From Caballeronia glebae (GTDB taxonomy: Bacteria; Pseudomonadota; Gammaproteobacteria; Burkholderiales; Burkholderiaceae): a DNA stretch of 47,917 bases. Where the stretch lies: positions 1 through 47,917 of the forward strand of contig NZ_FCOJ02000058.1 of assembly GCF_001545035.1 (NCBI RefSeq). The letters are read 5' to 3'. The notes under the pieces are model-generated. The model saw only the letters and a list, made by a program, of their open reading frames with translations. It ran no database searches and had not been told where the DNA came from. The translations under genes were made by a program, and so were the position numbers. Positions 25,044 through 32,935 of the stretch are shown here, in pieces (position 1 is the first letter of the stretch; each line of letters opens with the position of its first letter).

Positions 25044-25355
25044 ATGAAAAGAAGTGACACTGCAACGACCGTCCCAGCATTTCGACAGCGACGCCCCGCT
25101 CAACTCGCGGAACGCGAACTCATCCATCTGGAAACGATTCTGGCGAGTTTCGTAGAAGTCGGCGTGACTTCGGATCGTCTTCCCGCCAGTTATTGGGACA
25201 TGCGCATTTCGCAACTGGATGCGCAATACGATCTCGTGCCGTCGCAAAGTCAGCGCGTGGCGTCGCTTCAACGCAAGCTCGCGTTGCTCGATGAGGCGCT
25301 CGATACCGCCGCCGACGCCCAGGAAGGGCAACAAAGCCGGCGCGCCGCCGCCTAG
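25044..25355 (+). CDS. Uncharacterised 103-residue protein
   Basis: I do not recognise this family. From ATG 25044 it starts MKRSDTATTVPAFRQRRP; the middle and end look helical and charged, with a candidate coiled coil in the last 45 residues (SQRVASLQRKLALLDEALDTAADAQ). It is probably a small cytoplasmic protein. The frame opens upstream to 24975 but that part lies in the AT-rich spacer and lacks a ribosome site. A LacI-type palindrome lies about 130 bp upstream. Codon usage is typical for the window, which supports it being real. Confidence 0.6.
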   Translation: MKRSDTATTVPAFRQRRPAQLAERELIHLETILASFVEVGVTSDRLPASYWDMRISQLDAQYDLVPSQSQRVASLQRKLALLDEALDTAADAQEGQQSRRAAA

Positions 25356-25413
25356 CCCGATCCGCATCGCATGACGAAGACGGCTAGCTTCGTCATCGTC
25401 TCGCGGCACGACA

Positions 25414-25671
25414 TCACGCCGCTCGCATCAATTCGTCGACCAATCTGCATGCCGCCGTGTGAGCGTTCATCAGCGCATCCTCGACCGACGTGAAACTCGA
25501 ATAGCGCGTGTTCTTGATCGATAACGGCGAAAACGCCGTGACCGGCCTTCCGGACCGGCTGATCGTCACGCTCGCCAGATAGCGCACTTCGCCGGGCGAC
25601 GGCACGAGCCTGCTGCTCGATTCGATGGCGACTTCGAGCACGAAGCCTTTGTGGTTATACGACCGTATCAT
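25414..25671 (-). CDS. Uncharacterised 85-residue protein
   Basis: This small soluble protein begins MIRSYNHKGFVLEVAIESSS and has alternating beta-like strands (YLASVTISRSGRPVTAF) and a C-terminal helix (ALMNAHTAACRLVDELM). The HKGF start and beta-beta-alpha pattern resemble small conserved proteins common in Burkholderiaceae, of unknown role; I recall the type but cannot name a domain with certainty. It is convergent with the 103-residue gene (58 bp between stops) and 102 bp downstream of the 129-residue gene on its own strand. Confidence 0.6.
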   Translation of the reverse strand: MIRSYNHKGFVLEVAIESSSRLVPSPGEVRYLASVTISRSGRPVTAFSPLSIKNTRYSSFTSVEDALMNAHTAACRLVDELMRAA

Positions 25672-25773
25672 CGGGGCACCCCGTCATTCTCGGACGGCGC
25701 ACATAGACGCGCCGCGAATATGGCGTGGCTTGAGCACGCGGCGTACCCGTGAATCGTGCTCGCGCGAAGCGGC

Positions 25774-26163
25774 TTATTTCGCGCGGCGAAGCGCCGTGCG
25801 CGCGACGTCCGCGGCGAGATCGGCGCGCAGTTCGGCCCATTTGCCGAGCAGCGTGGCGTCGTCGGTGAGGAAGTACGGCGCGTGCGTCCATTCGGCGACC
25901 TTTCCGCCCACGATGGCGAGTTCGAAGACACGCATGTCTTCGTCATCGCTCACGCCGACGCGCACGAGTTCGCGAAACGATCGAATATCGTGCAGCGATA
26001 CGTGCTGCACACCCACGCCGAGCAACACCGCCATCACCGTTTTGCCGATGCGCCACGCGGCCTCGCGGCTGTCGGCGAGCACGAACGCGACGCTTTCGAC
26101 AGGCGTCTCGAACTTCAACCGGTACAGCCGGGACTTACATTGTTCGCTGAATTGCGTGTTCAT
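25774..26163 (-). CDS. Uncharacterised 129-residue protein
   Basis: From ATG 26163 the product starts MNTQFSEQCKSRLYRLKFET and looks like a mixed alpha/beta soluble protein, with an aliphatic stretch (WRIGKTVMAVLLGVGVQHVS) that is too polar at its ends for a sure membrane helix and a helical C-terminus (KWAELRADLAADVART). No motif was recognised. The frame is open to 26202, but MNTQ is the first start after which composition looks protein-like. It is the upstream member of a possible two-gene unit with the 85-residue gene. Confidence 0.6.
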   Translation of the reverse strand: MNTQFSEQCKSRLYRLKFETPVESVAFVLADSREAAWRIGKTVMAVLLGVGVQHVSLHDIRSFRELVRVGVSDDEDMRVFELAIVGGKVAEWTHAPYFLTDDATLLGKWAELRADLAADVARTALRRAK

Positions 26164-26331
26164 AAGGCTCAAGCCTGCGCTCGTCGCCGGAGGCCGAAAC
26201 AATACGACGTCTCATGCGAGAGAGAGCGCTGTCGTGATCGAGAAGAAGGATGATCGCGAGCCTGTTTCGCCTGCACCGCTCGCCTGGAGCCGCGCGAGCA
26301 GGAGTCGTTCCCGCTCTAGCATAGGATGCCG

Positions 26332-26385
26332 CGTGCGCGAGCGCCTGTCCGATTGCACTGCGTTTCGAACGTAAGCTCGCGCACG
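26332..26385. repeat. 11-bp inverted repeat downstream of an MFS gene
   Basis: CGTGCGCGAGC (26332-26342) and GCTCGCGCACG (26375-26385) are perfect inverted arms separated by 32 bp. They lie 16 bp after the stop of the MFS gene at 26401 (minus strand). There is no T-run; it may be a REP-like transcript stabiliser. The remaining gap 26164-26331 shows nothing else. Confidence 0.5.
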
Positions 26386-26400
26386 GGTAGGTGAAAGCGT

Positions 26401-27840
26401 TCAGCGGTTGAGATCTTCGAGCCGCAGCCCGTTCGTCTTCGGTCCGAACAGCCCGATCGCCAGCACGACGATCAACATGCACACGGTGATACCGGTGAAC
26501 ACGCCCGGCACGCCGAAATCCTTCAGCAGCGACGCGATGATGAACCCCGACATCATCGCGCCCGCGCGACTCGCCGAGTAGACGATGCCGCTCGCCCGGC
26601 AGCGCACGGCCGTCGGAAAGAGCTCGGTCTGATACGCGTGATAGCACACCGAGATGGTTTGCCCCGCAAGCGAGATCAGCACGCCGAGCGCAATGAGCGC
26701 GACAGGCGATTTCATCTGCCCGAACGCGAGCCCGCTCGCGATCACGACGAGCGCGCCGCCGACGATCAGATACTTCCGTTGCACGCGGTCGGCGTAGAAC
26801 ATTGCGAAGAGCGGCCCTATGGGCAAGGCGAACGCGATGATGAACGAATACAGCAAGCTCTTCGTCACGGTAATGCCCTGCCCGATGAGCAGCGTCGGCA
26901 CCCAGTTGGCGAAGCCGTAATAGCCGATCGCCTGACAGAAGTTGAAGACGACGAGCATGACAAGACGCGAGCGATACGGCGCGACGAACAGCTCGCCAAG
27001 CGACGCCCGCCGATGCGCCGGCTGCTCGACGACAGGCGCCGGCGGCGGCAACGCGGCGCCCGACTCGCGCTGAACCACGCGCTCGATGTCGCTCACGACG
27101 CGTTCGCTTTCCTCGTGGCGGCCGTGCATCGCGAGCCAGCGCGGGCTTTCCGGCACCGCGCGCCGGATGAACCACACGACGACCGCGCCGACCGATCCCG
27201 CGAGCACGACGACGCGCCATCCGTCGAGACCGAACACCGTTTCCGGCACGAGCCAGTACGAAAGCAGCGCTGCGACGGGCGCTGCCGCGAACATCACCAT
27301 CTGATTGAAGGCCATCGCGCGGCCGCGCATGTGCTGCGGCACGAGCTCGGTCACGTAACTGTCGATGGTGACGATCTCGATGCCCACGCCGATGCCCGTC
27401 ACGAAGCGCCAGAAGATGACGCCTTCCGGCGTCGTCTGAAACGCCATGATCGCCGAGCCGATCGAATACCACAGCAGCGAGAACGTGAACACGCTGCGTC
27501 GCCCGTAACGGTCCGGCAGCCAGCCGAAGAAGAACGTGCCGATGAACAGTCCCGCGAACGTCGCCGCGATGAAACCCGCGATGCCGGTGAAGCCGAAGAA
27601 CGCGTGCGTGGCGGTTTGCAAGAGGCCGCTCTTCGCCATGCCCGGCGCGATATAGCCCGTGAAAATCAGATCGTAGATTTCGAAGAAGCCGCCGAGCGAG
27701 ATGAGAAACACGAGCATCCACAGATGCCGCGTGATCGGCAGTCGATCCATGCGCGCCGAGATTTGCGCGCCGGGCGTCGTGTCGACGCGAACATCGGGCG
27801 AAGCGAGCGGCCCGGCGACCGTGCTTAAAGTTGGCTGCAT
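26401..27840 (-). CDS. MFS transporter, metabolite/proton symporter type
   Basis: This 479-residue inner-membrane carrier has about 12 helices, the A-motif FGWLPDRYGRRSVF between helices 2 and 3, IGVGIEIVTIDSYVTELVP in helix 4 and VPESPRWLAMHGR after helix 6. That combination marks the sugar-porter and aromatic/organic acid symporter branches. A hydrophilic loop of about 60 residues (RHEESERVVSDIERVVQ) separates the halves. AGGAG lies 8 nt before ATG 27840. It is 59 bp downstream of the CoA-transferase gene and is probably the third gene of that operon, importing its organic acid; the ligand is inferred from position. Confidence 0.88.
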   Translation of the reverse strand: MQPTLSTVAGPLASPDVRVDTTPGAQISARMDRLPITRHLWMLVFLISLGGFFEIYDLIFTGYIAPGMAKSGLLQTATHAFFGFTGIAGFIAATFAGLFIGTFFFGWLPDRYGRRSVFTFSLLWYSIGSAIMAFQTTPEGVIFWRFVTGIGVGIEIVTIDSYVTELVPQHMRGRAMAFNQMVMFAAAPVAALLSYWLVPETVFGLDGWRVVVLAGSVGAVVVWFIRRAVPESPRWLAMHGRHEESERVVSDIERVVQRESGAALPPPAPVVEQPAHRRASLGELFVAPYRSRLVMLVVFNFCQAIGYYGFANWVPTLLIGQGITVTKSLLYSFIIAFALPIGPLFAMFYADRVQRKYLIVGGALVVIASGLAFGQMKSPVALIALGVLISLAGQTISVCYHAYQTELFPTAVRCRASGIVYSASRAGAMMSGFIIASLLKDFGVPGVFTGITVCMLIVVLAIGLFGPKTNGLRLEDLNR

Positions 27841-27899
27841 TGTCTTGTCTCCTGAGTTGGCGACGGCGCTTCGTTTTTATATGCGCCTGTCGCGTTGCT

Positions 27900-29048
27900 T
27901 CATGCCGTGACGCGCTTCGACAGTCGTCCGAGCACTTCGTCCGTATGCTCGCCGACGCGCGCGAGCGGTTGCCGCACGCCCGGGCGACGTCCGCCCATCG
28001 TGAGCGGGAGCAGTACGACCTCGGTGGTGCCGCCGTCGTCGGTCTGCATCGGCACGAGACCGCCGCTTGCTTTCAGATGCGGATCGTCGAGCAACTGCTC
28101 GGGCCGCATGATCGGCGCATAGGGAATGCCGGCCGCTTCGAGCTTCGGCGCAAGCTCGTCCGCGCGATGATCCGCGAGAATCTCGCCGAGCCGCGCAAGC
28201 AAATGCGCCCGCACCTCGACGCGCATCGCATTGGTCGCGAACTCGGGCATCTGGGCGAGATCGGGACGTTCGAGCACATCGCAGAGCGTGACGAACTGCT
28301 TGTCGCTCACCGCGCCGATGAACAACTGCTCGCCTTCGGCCAGCGTGAACACGTCGTACACGCTCCATGCCGATACACGCGAGGGCATCGGCGGCGGCGC
28401 TTCGCGCGTCATCGCGTATTGCTGCATGTGTTGCGCTGAGAGGAACACGCAGTTCTCGAAGAGCGCGCTTTGCACTTCCTGGCCGCGCCCGGTGAGATCG
28501 CGTTCGCGCAGCGCGGCAAGCACGCCGATGGCGCCGAACATGCCGCCCATGATGTCGTTGACCGACGTCCCCGCGCGCAGCGGCCTGCCCGCCGGACCGG
28601 TCATGTAGGCGAGGCCGCCCATCATCTGCACGACTTCATCGAGCGCCAGACGCTTTTCGTAAGGTCCCGGCAGAAAACCCTTGTGCGACACGTAGATCAG
28701 TTTCGGATTCGCCTTCGACAAGGTTTCGTAGCCGAGGCCGAGCTTCGTCATCAAACCAGGGCGAAAATTTTCGAGCAGCACGTCGCATTCGCCGATCAGT
28801 TCGAGCGCGCTTTCACGCCCCTCTTCCGTGTTGATGTCGATGACCACGCTCTTCTTGTTGCGATTGAACGAGCGAAAGAAACCGATGCCGAGTCCCGGCA
28901 GATTACGCGTCTTGTCGCCGCCGGGCGGCTCGATCTTGATGACTTCCGCGCCGAGATCCGCGAGGATCATGCCGCAGGTCGGGCCCATCACCATATGCGT
29001 GAACTCGATCACGCGCACGCCTTCCAGCGGCAGAGTTGAATGACTCAT
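27900..29048 (-). CDS. CaiB/BaiF-family (type III) CoA-transferase
   Basis: The 382-residue enzyme transfers CoA between carboxylic acids. The family hallmarks are GVRVIEFTHMVMGPTCGMILADLGAEVIKIE at the N-terminus, NRNKKSVVIDI, and LLENFRPGLMTKLGLGYE. The catalytic Asp165 sits in TSVNDIMGGM. ATG 29048 overlaps the stop of the lyase gene (ATGA); the open frame extends far upstream but inside that gene. Paired with an HMG-CoA-lyase-like enzyme, it would activate a hydroxy-dicarboxylate (3-hydroxy-3-methylglutarate, citramalate or similar) before C-C cleavage. The exact substrate is inference. Confidence 0.92.
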   Translation of the reverse strand: MSHSTLPLEGVRVIEFTHMVMGPTCGMILADLGAEVIKIEPPGGDKTRNLPGLGIGFFRSFNRNKKSVVIDINTEEGRESALELIGECDVLLENFRPGLMTKLGLGYETLSKANPKLIYVSHKGFLPGPYEKRLALDEVVQMMGGLAYMTGPAGRPLRAGTSVNDIMGGMFGAIGVLAALRERDLTGRGQEVQSALFENCVFLSAQHMQQYAMTREAPPPMPSRVSAWSVYDVFTLAEGEQLFIGAVSDKQFVTLCDVLERPDLAQMPEFATNAMRVEVRAHLLARLGEILADHRADELAPKLEAAGIPYAPIMRPEQLLDDPHLKASGGLVPMQTDDGGTTEVVLLPLTMGGRRPGVRQPLARVGEHTDEVLGRLSKRVTA

Positions 29049-29998
29049 ATCGTCCTCAAAGCTTCGATTGCAGGATTCGATTCGTGGATGAGCGGCAAGC
29101 CCGCGAGCGCGAGCGCGCCGCGCAGCGTTTCGCCGCCGAGCCAGCGCGCGAGTTTCGCGCGCAAGTCCAGCAACGCGGGAATGTCGATGCCGGTGTCGAT
29201 GCGCATATCGGCGAGCATGAACGCGAGGTCTTCGCTCGCCGCATTGCCGCTCGCGCCCGGCGCATGCGGACAGCCGCCGATGCCCGCGAGCGTCGCATCG
29301 AAACGCGCGACGCCGGTTTCCAGCGCGGCGCAGACATTGGCGAGCGCGAGGCCGCGCGTGTCGTGAAAGTGGCCGCACCAGAAGCGCTCGCCCGCGATAT
29401 CGCGCGCCTTCGCGAAGAGTTCGCGCACCGCACGAGGACCGGCGTAACCGACCGTATCGGCGATGCTCACGCGGTCCGCGCCCGCATCGAGCAGCGCCTG
29501 CATGAAGCGAAGCACGTCGGCCTCGTCGACGCGGCCCTGCATCGTGCACCCGAACGCGGTGCCGATGCCGCCTTCGATCAGCGTCTTCGCACCCGCCGCG
29601 TCGCGCGCCGCACGCATGCGCCCGACTTCATCGACGACTTCCTCCGGCGTCTTGCGCAGATTCGCGAGACTGTGCGCGCGGCTCGCGGAAAGCGGCACGA
29701 GCATCAAATCGGCTTGCGTTTCGATGGCGCGTTGCGCGCCCTTCAGATTCGGCACGAGCACCGAAACCAGAAGACCCGGCAGCGTCTTCGCGTAGGCGAC
29801 GAGTTCGGCTGTATCCGCGAGTTGCGGCAGCAGGTGCGCGGGCACGAACGAACCAACTTCGATTTCGCGCTGACCGGCGGCGTAGGCAGCGCCGATCCAT
29901 TCGATCTTGCGTTCGGTCGGCAAGATCGTGCGAATGCTCTGCAAGCCGTCGCGCAGGCCGACTTCGCGGATTACGGCGTTCGGTGGGAACGCGGGCAT
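29045..29998 (-). CDS. Hydroxymethylglutaryl-CoA lyase-family enzyme
   Basis: The 317-residue TIM-barrel lyase is of the HMGL/DRE family. REVGLRDGLQ at 11-20 has the catalytic Arg16-Asp17, GHFHDTRGLALAN holds the metal-binding His pair, and GIGGCPHAPGASGNAASEDL holds the catalytic Cys loop. It is a full-length HMG-CoA lyase, cleaving a 3-hydroxy-3-methyl-acyl-CoA into acetyl-CoA or pyruvate plus a second product. It leads a minus-strand operon with CoA-transferase (ATGA coupling) and MFS carrier, divergent from a LysR gene 122 bp away. HMG-CoA from leucine is not the only option; citramalyl-CoA-type substrates are possible. Confidence 0.92.
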   Translation of the reverse strand: MPAFPPNAVIREVGLRDGLQSIRTILPTERKIEWIGAAYAAGQREIEVGSFVPAHLLPQLADTAELVAYAKTLPGLLVSVLVPNLKGAQRAIETQADLMLVPLSASRAHSLANLRKTPEEVVDEVGRMRAARDAAGAKTLIEGGIGTAFGCTMQGRVDEADVLRFMQALLDAGADRVSIADTVGYAGPRAVRELFAKARDIAGERFWCGHFHDTRGLALANVCAALETGVARFDATLAGIGGCPHAPGASGNAASEDLAFMLADMRIDTGIDIPALLDLRAKLARWLGGETLRGALALAGLPLIHESNPAIEALRTI

Positions 29999-30040
29999 GT
30001 TTCGTCTCCGGGTCTTGTGTGTATGGACTCGACTTTAGAG

Positions 30041-30068
30041 ATTCCGCAAATGCCGTAAAAGCGGTAAT
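30041..30068. promoter_or_regulatory. Candidate LysR operator between the lyase operon and its LysR gene
   Basis: In the 121-bp divergent gap, ATTCCGC (30041-30047) mirrors GCGGTAAT (30061-30068), with a second small dyad CCG-TAAAAG-CGG inside. The position fits a LysR site governing the lyase operon and autoregulation. Confidence 0.35.
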
Positions 30069-30119
30069 TTGGCAGGCTCATGCTTCCCGTTCGGAACGTC
30101 AGAGGAATCGGCCATCACC

Positions 30120-31022
30120 ATGCGCGATATCGACCTGAAAACGCTGCGTCTTTTCGTGACGGTCTGCGAGCATCAGAACATTGCGCGCGCGGCGCACGAG
30201 TCGCATATCGAGCCTTCCGCGATCAGCAAGCGCATCGCGCAACTGGAGACATCGCTCGGCGTGCCGTTGTTCTCGCGCTCGCGGCGCGGCGTCGAGCCGA
30301 CGCCCGCGGGCATCGCGTTGCTCGAACACGCGCGCAGCGTGTTGTTCACGATGGAGCGCATCGCCAACGACGTCGCGGCGTTCGGCGGCGGCTTGATGGG
30401 GCGCGTGAGCATTTGCGCGTCGGCATCGGCGATTGCGGAGGCGTTGCTCGACGATATCGCGTCGTTCATGCGCGAGCCGGCCAACCAGAACATCAAGGTC
30501 GATGTCGAGGAACGGCTATCGAACGATCTCGTGCGGCAGTTGCGCGAAGGCGTGGCGTCGGTCGGCGTGTGCTGGGACAGCGTGGATCTGCGCGGACTGC
30601 AACATCGCGCTTATCGGCATGACCAGCTTGCGCTCGCGGTGCCGGCCGGTCATCCGCTCGCGAAGCGGCGCTCGGTGAGTTTCGAGGATTCGCTGGAATT
30701 CGAGCATGTCGGTCTGCCGCCCGCGACCGCCGTGCATACGATGTTGCAACGCGCGGCGGCGCAAGCGGGCAAGTCGATGTCGTATCGCGTGATCGTGTCG
30801 AGCTTCGACGCCGCGTTTCGCGTCGTCGCGGCGGGCCTCGGCATCAGCGTCGTGCCGATGGAAGTGGCGGGAACGTATCGGCAGGCGCTCGGCATCGAAG
30901 CCATTCCGCTTTCCGATGCGTTCGCGAAGCGCCGCTTCGTCGTGTGCTTCCGGAACTTCGACGCGTTGCAGCCCGCCGCGCAACGGCTCGTGAAGCATCT
31001 GGAAACGCGCGCGGCACGCTAG
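30120..31022 (+). CDS. LysR-family transcriptional regulator
   Basis: The 300-residue protein begins MRDIDLKTLRLFVTVCEHQN and has the helix-turn-helix AHESHIEPSAISKRIAQLE, then FSRSRRGVEPTPAG, all typical of LysR. The effector domain follows, ending with LQPAAQRLVKHLE. ATG 30120 is preferred because it gives the usual N-terminus; an in-frame TTG at 30069 adds 17 residues without a ribosome site. It is divergent from the lyase/CoA-transferase/MFS operon and is its likely activator. Its stop overlaps that of the convergent cupin gene in a CTAG. Confidence 0.92.
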   Translation: MRDIDLKTLRLFVTVCEHQNIARAAHESHIEPSAISKRIAQLETSLGVPLFSRSRRGVEPTPAGIALLEHARSVLFTMERIANDVAAFGGGLMGRVSICASASAIAEALLDDIASFMREPANQNIKVDVEERLSNDLVRQLREGVASVGVCWDSVDLRGLQHRAYRHDQLALAVPAGHPLAKRRSVSFEDSLEFEHVGLPPATAVHTMLQRAAAQAGKSMSYRVIVSSFDAAFRVVAAGLGISVVPMEVAGTYRQALGIEAIPLSDAFAKRRFVVCFRNFDALQPAAQRLVKHLETRAAR

Positions 31023-31357
31023 GTGGGCGCGTCGCAGAACACGGTTTGCGCGTCCGTTTTCTCGACCGTCAAGTTGACGGAGCGCGCGCCGCCCGGTCGC
31101 GTGCAATGCGGTTTGCCGGCGGGCACGGTCAGCAATTGCCCGGCGCGCAATTCGACGGCGCCTTCCTCGAACTCGATGACGAGCGTGCCTTCGACCGAAA
31201 CGAAGGTCTCGTCGGAGTTCGGATGAAAGTGCCACGGATACGGCGCGTCCATCACGCTGATATGAACGTCGTGATCGTTGACGCTGGAGATAACGCGATT
31301 CATGTAGCCGTCGCGCGCGGCATCGGCGATGGCTGCGTAGTCGATGATTTGGGTCAT
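31019..31357 (-). CDS. Cupin-domain protein
   Basis: The 112-residue single-domain cupin has motif 1 as PWHFHPNSDETFVSVEG (His, His, Glu metal ligands) and motif 2 as LLTVPAGKPHCTRP (final His). The ligands are present, so a bound metal is likely. Small cupins of this kind are isomerases, dioxygenase relatives or ligand-binding proteins; this one cannot be assigned a substrate. It is convergent with the LysR gene and shares four bases (CTAG) with it. No ribosome site of note precedes ATG 31357. Confidence 0.88.
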   Translation of the reverse strand: MTQIIDYAAIADAARDGYMNRVISSVNDHDVHISVMDAPYPWHFHPNSDETFVSVEGTLVIEFEEGAVELRAGQLLTVPAGKPHCTRPGGARSVNLTVEKTDAQTVFCDAPT

Positions 31358-31450
31358 GCGCTCAGGCTAACGCGGCGCGCGAGACGGGACAAACGAATCT
31401 TTTTAGCTTCGATGTGAACGCGATTGCGAAGCGCCGCGCCGCACGCCGCT

Positions 31451-31741
31451 TCACACGCCGTTCTGAAGAACCGAAGCATTCGCGTGCCCCATGATCGCCG
31501 CGATATTGCCGATGGCCGGTTCCGCGTAACGCACCGGCGGCGCTTCGGGCGGCAACGGCGCGGGACCGAAACCGGTCGCGCGGGCATAGACCGGCAACGG
31601 CGGCGCACTCTGCGCGCTCGATGCGACCGGAAACACCGGCCCGCCCACGATGCCCACGCCGATGAACGGATGCGCCTGCGCGACCGTCACGAGGCCGAAG
31701 GTCAGTTTGGCGGCCACTATCACGTATTGGATCGTCCTCAT
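31451..31741 (-). CDS. Small secreted Pro/Ala-rich protein
   Basis: From ATG 31741, which has GGGAGACAGGAA directly upstream, the 96-residue product has a signal peptide (MRTIQYVIVAAKLTFGLVTV, cleavage after AQA). The mature part is short, rich in Gly, Pro and Ala (HPFIGVGIVGGPVFPV; PLPPEAPPVRYAEPAIG). I recognise no domain. A periplasmic or surface role is inferred from the signal peptide. The frame extends to 31834 but without a ribosome site. It is divergent from the EamA transporter gene. Confidence 0.65.
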   Translation of the reverse strand: MRTIQYVIVAAKLTFGLVTVAQAHPFIGVGIVGGPVFPVASSAQSAPPLPVYARATGFGPAPLPPEAPPVRYAEPAIGNIAAIMGHANASVLQNGV

Positions 31742-31867
31742 TTCCTGTCTCCCGCGCTGCAGTTGTTTGTCGATGGAGGCATTCTGCGCGGCGAAAATGA
31801 GCGAAGAATGAGAGCGCGGCGAGCGTCGAATCATCGGCGGAATCGACGTGAACTACACTTTTGGACT

Positions 31868-32935
31868 ATGCGAAGCCGATTCTCCGCGATCCTCGTCGCC
31901 CTCACCGCCGCCGCGCTTTTCGGCGCGACCACGCCGGTCGCAAAGGCGCTGCTCGGCCCGCTGCCGCCGTTCATGGTCGCGGGCCTCTTCTATCTCGGCA
32001 GCGGCTTCGGCCTCGGCGCGATTCTGTTCGGCCGCCGGTTCTGGCGCGCGACCGGCCACGGCCTGCGCGCGCGGGAGATCGCGTGGCTTGGCGGCGCGAT
32101 CGCGTTCGGCGGCGTCGCCGGGCCGGCGCTGTTGATGCTCGGCTTGACGAGCACGCCCGCCGCGACAAGCTCGCTCTTGCTCAACCTCGAAGGCGTGCTG
32201 ACGGCGGCGATCGCGTGGATCGTTTTTCGGGAGAACGTGGATGCTTCGGTCTTTCTCGGCATGGCCGCGATCGTCGCGGGCGGCGTCGTGCTTGCGTGGG
32301 GAACGGGCGCGGGAACGGCTGCAACCCACACGACGACAGGCGCGCTGCTGATCGCTTTGGCGTGCCTCTGCTGGGCCATCGACAACAATCTGACGCGCAA
32401 GATCTCGACCGCCGACGCAATGGTCATCGCCTGCGCGAAGGGACTCGTCGCGGGCGCGACGAATCTGGGCATCGCCTTCGCGATGGGCGCGCATCCGGGC
32501 GCGCCGCGAATCGTCATGGCCGCGATGGCGACGGGCTTTTGCGGCTACGGCGTGAGTCTCGTGCTGTTCGTGATCGCGTTACGGCATCTGGGAACGGCGC
32601 GCACGGGCGCGTACTTCTCGGTCGCGCCGGTGTTCGGCGTCGCGCTTTCGCTCGCGATATGGCCGCAGGCGCCGGGCGCGCCGTTCTGGATCGCCGCCGC
32701 GCTGATGACGCTCGGCGTGTGGCTGCACGTGCGCGAGCGGCACGAGCACGAACACACGCACGAGCGGCTGGAACATACGCATCGGCATGTGCACGACGCG
32801 CATCATCGGCACACGCACGACTTTCCGTATTCCGGCGATGAACCGCACACGCACCCGCACGCGCATCTGCCGATCACGCACTCGCACGCGCATTTTCCCG
32901 ACATTCATCACCGGCATTCGCACAAGCGCGGCTAG
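31868..32935 (+). CDS. EamA/DMT-family transporter with a histidine-rich C-terminal tail
   Basis: The first 285 or so residues form two EamA repeats with about ten membrane helices (FGATTPVAKALLG early; GLTSTPAATSSLLLNLEGV in the first repeat; ALRHLGTARTGAYFSVAPVFG in the second). This is the drug/metabolite transporter fold. The last 69 residues (from about 287) contain 24 His in HxH patterns such as HEHEHTHE, HTHPHAH and HSHAH, a likely divalent-metal-binding tail as seen in metal carriers. The start is ATG 31868; the frame is open upstream to 31424 but over the antisense of the secreted-protein gene. It may export metals or metal-bound metabolites; that is inference. The stop overlaps the convergent flavoprotein gene in a CTAG. 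Confidence 0.88.
   Translation: MRSRFSAILVALTAAALFGATTPVAKALLGPLPPFMVAGLFYLGSGFGLGAILFGRRFWRATGHGLRAREIAWLGGAIAFGGVAGPALLMLGLTSTPAATSSLLLNLEGVLTAAIAWIVFRENVDASVFLGMAAIVAGGVVLAWGTGAGTAATHTTTGALLIALACLCWAIDNNLTRKISTADAMVIACAKGLVAGATNLGIAFAMGAHPGAPRIVMAAMATGFCGYGVSLVLFVIALRHLGTARTGAYFSVAPVFGVALSLAIWPQAPGAPFWIAAALMTLGVWLHVRERHEHEHTHERLEHTHRHVHDAHHRHTHDFPYSGDEPHTHPHAHLPITHSHAHFPDIHHRHSHKRG

Noticed and set aside
29045..29549. Upstream extension of the CoA-transferase frame
   Set aside because: The extension lies inside the lyase gene in another frame; ATG 29048 with ATGA coupling and the family N-terminus is the real start.
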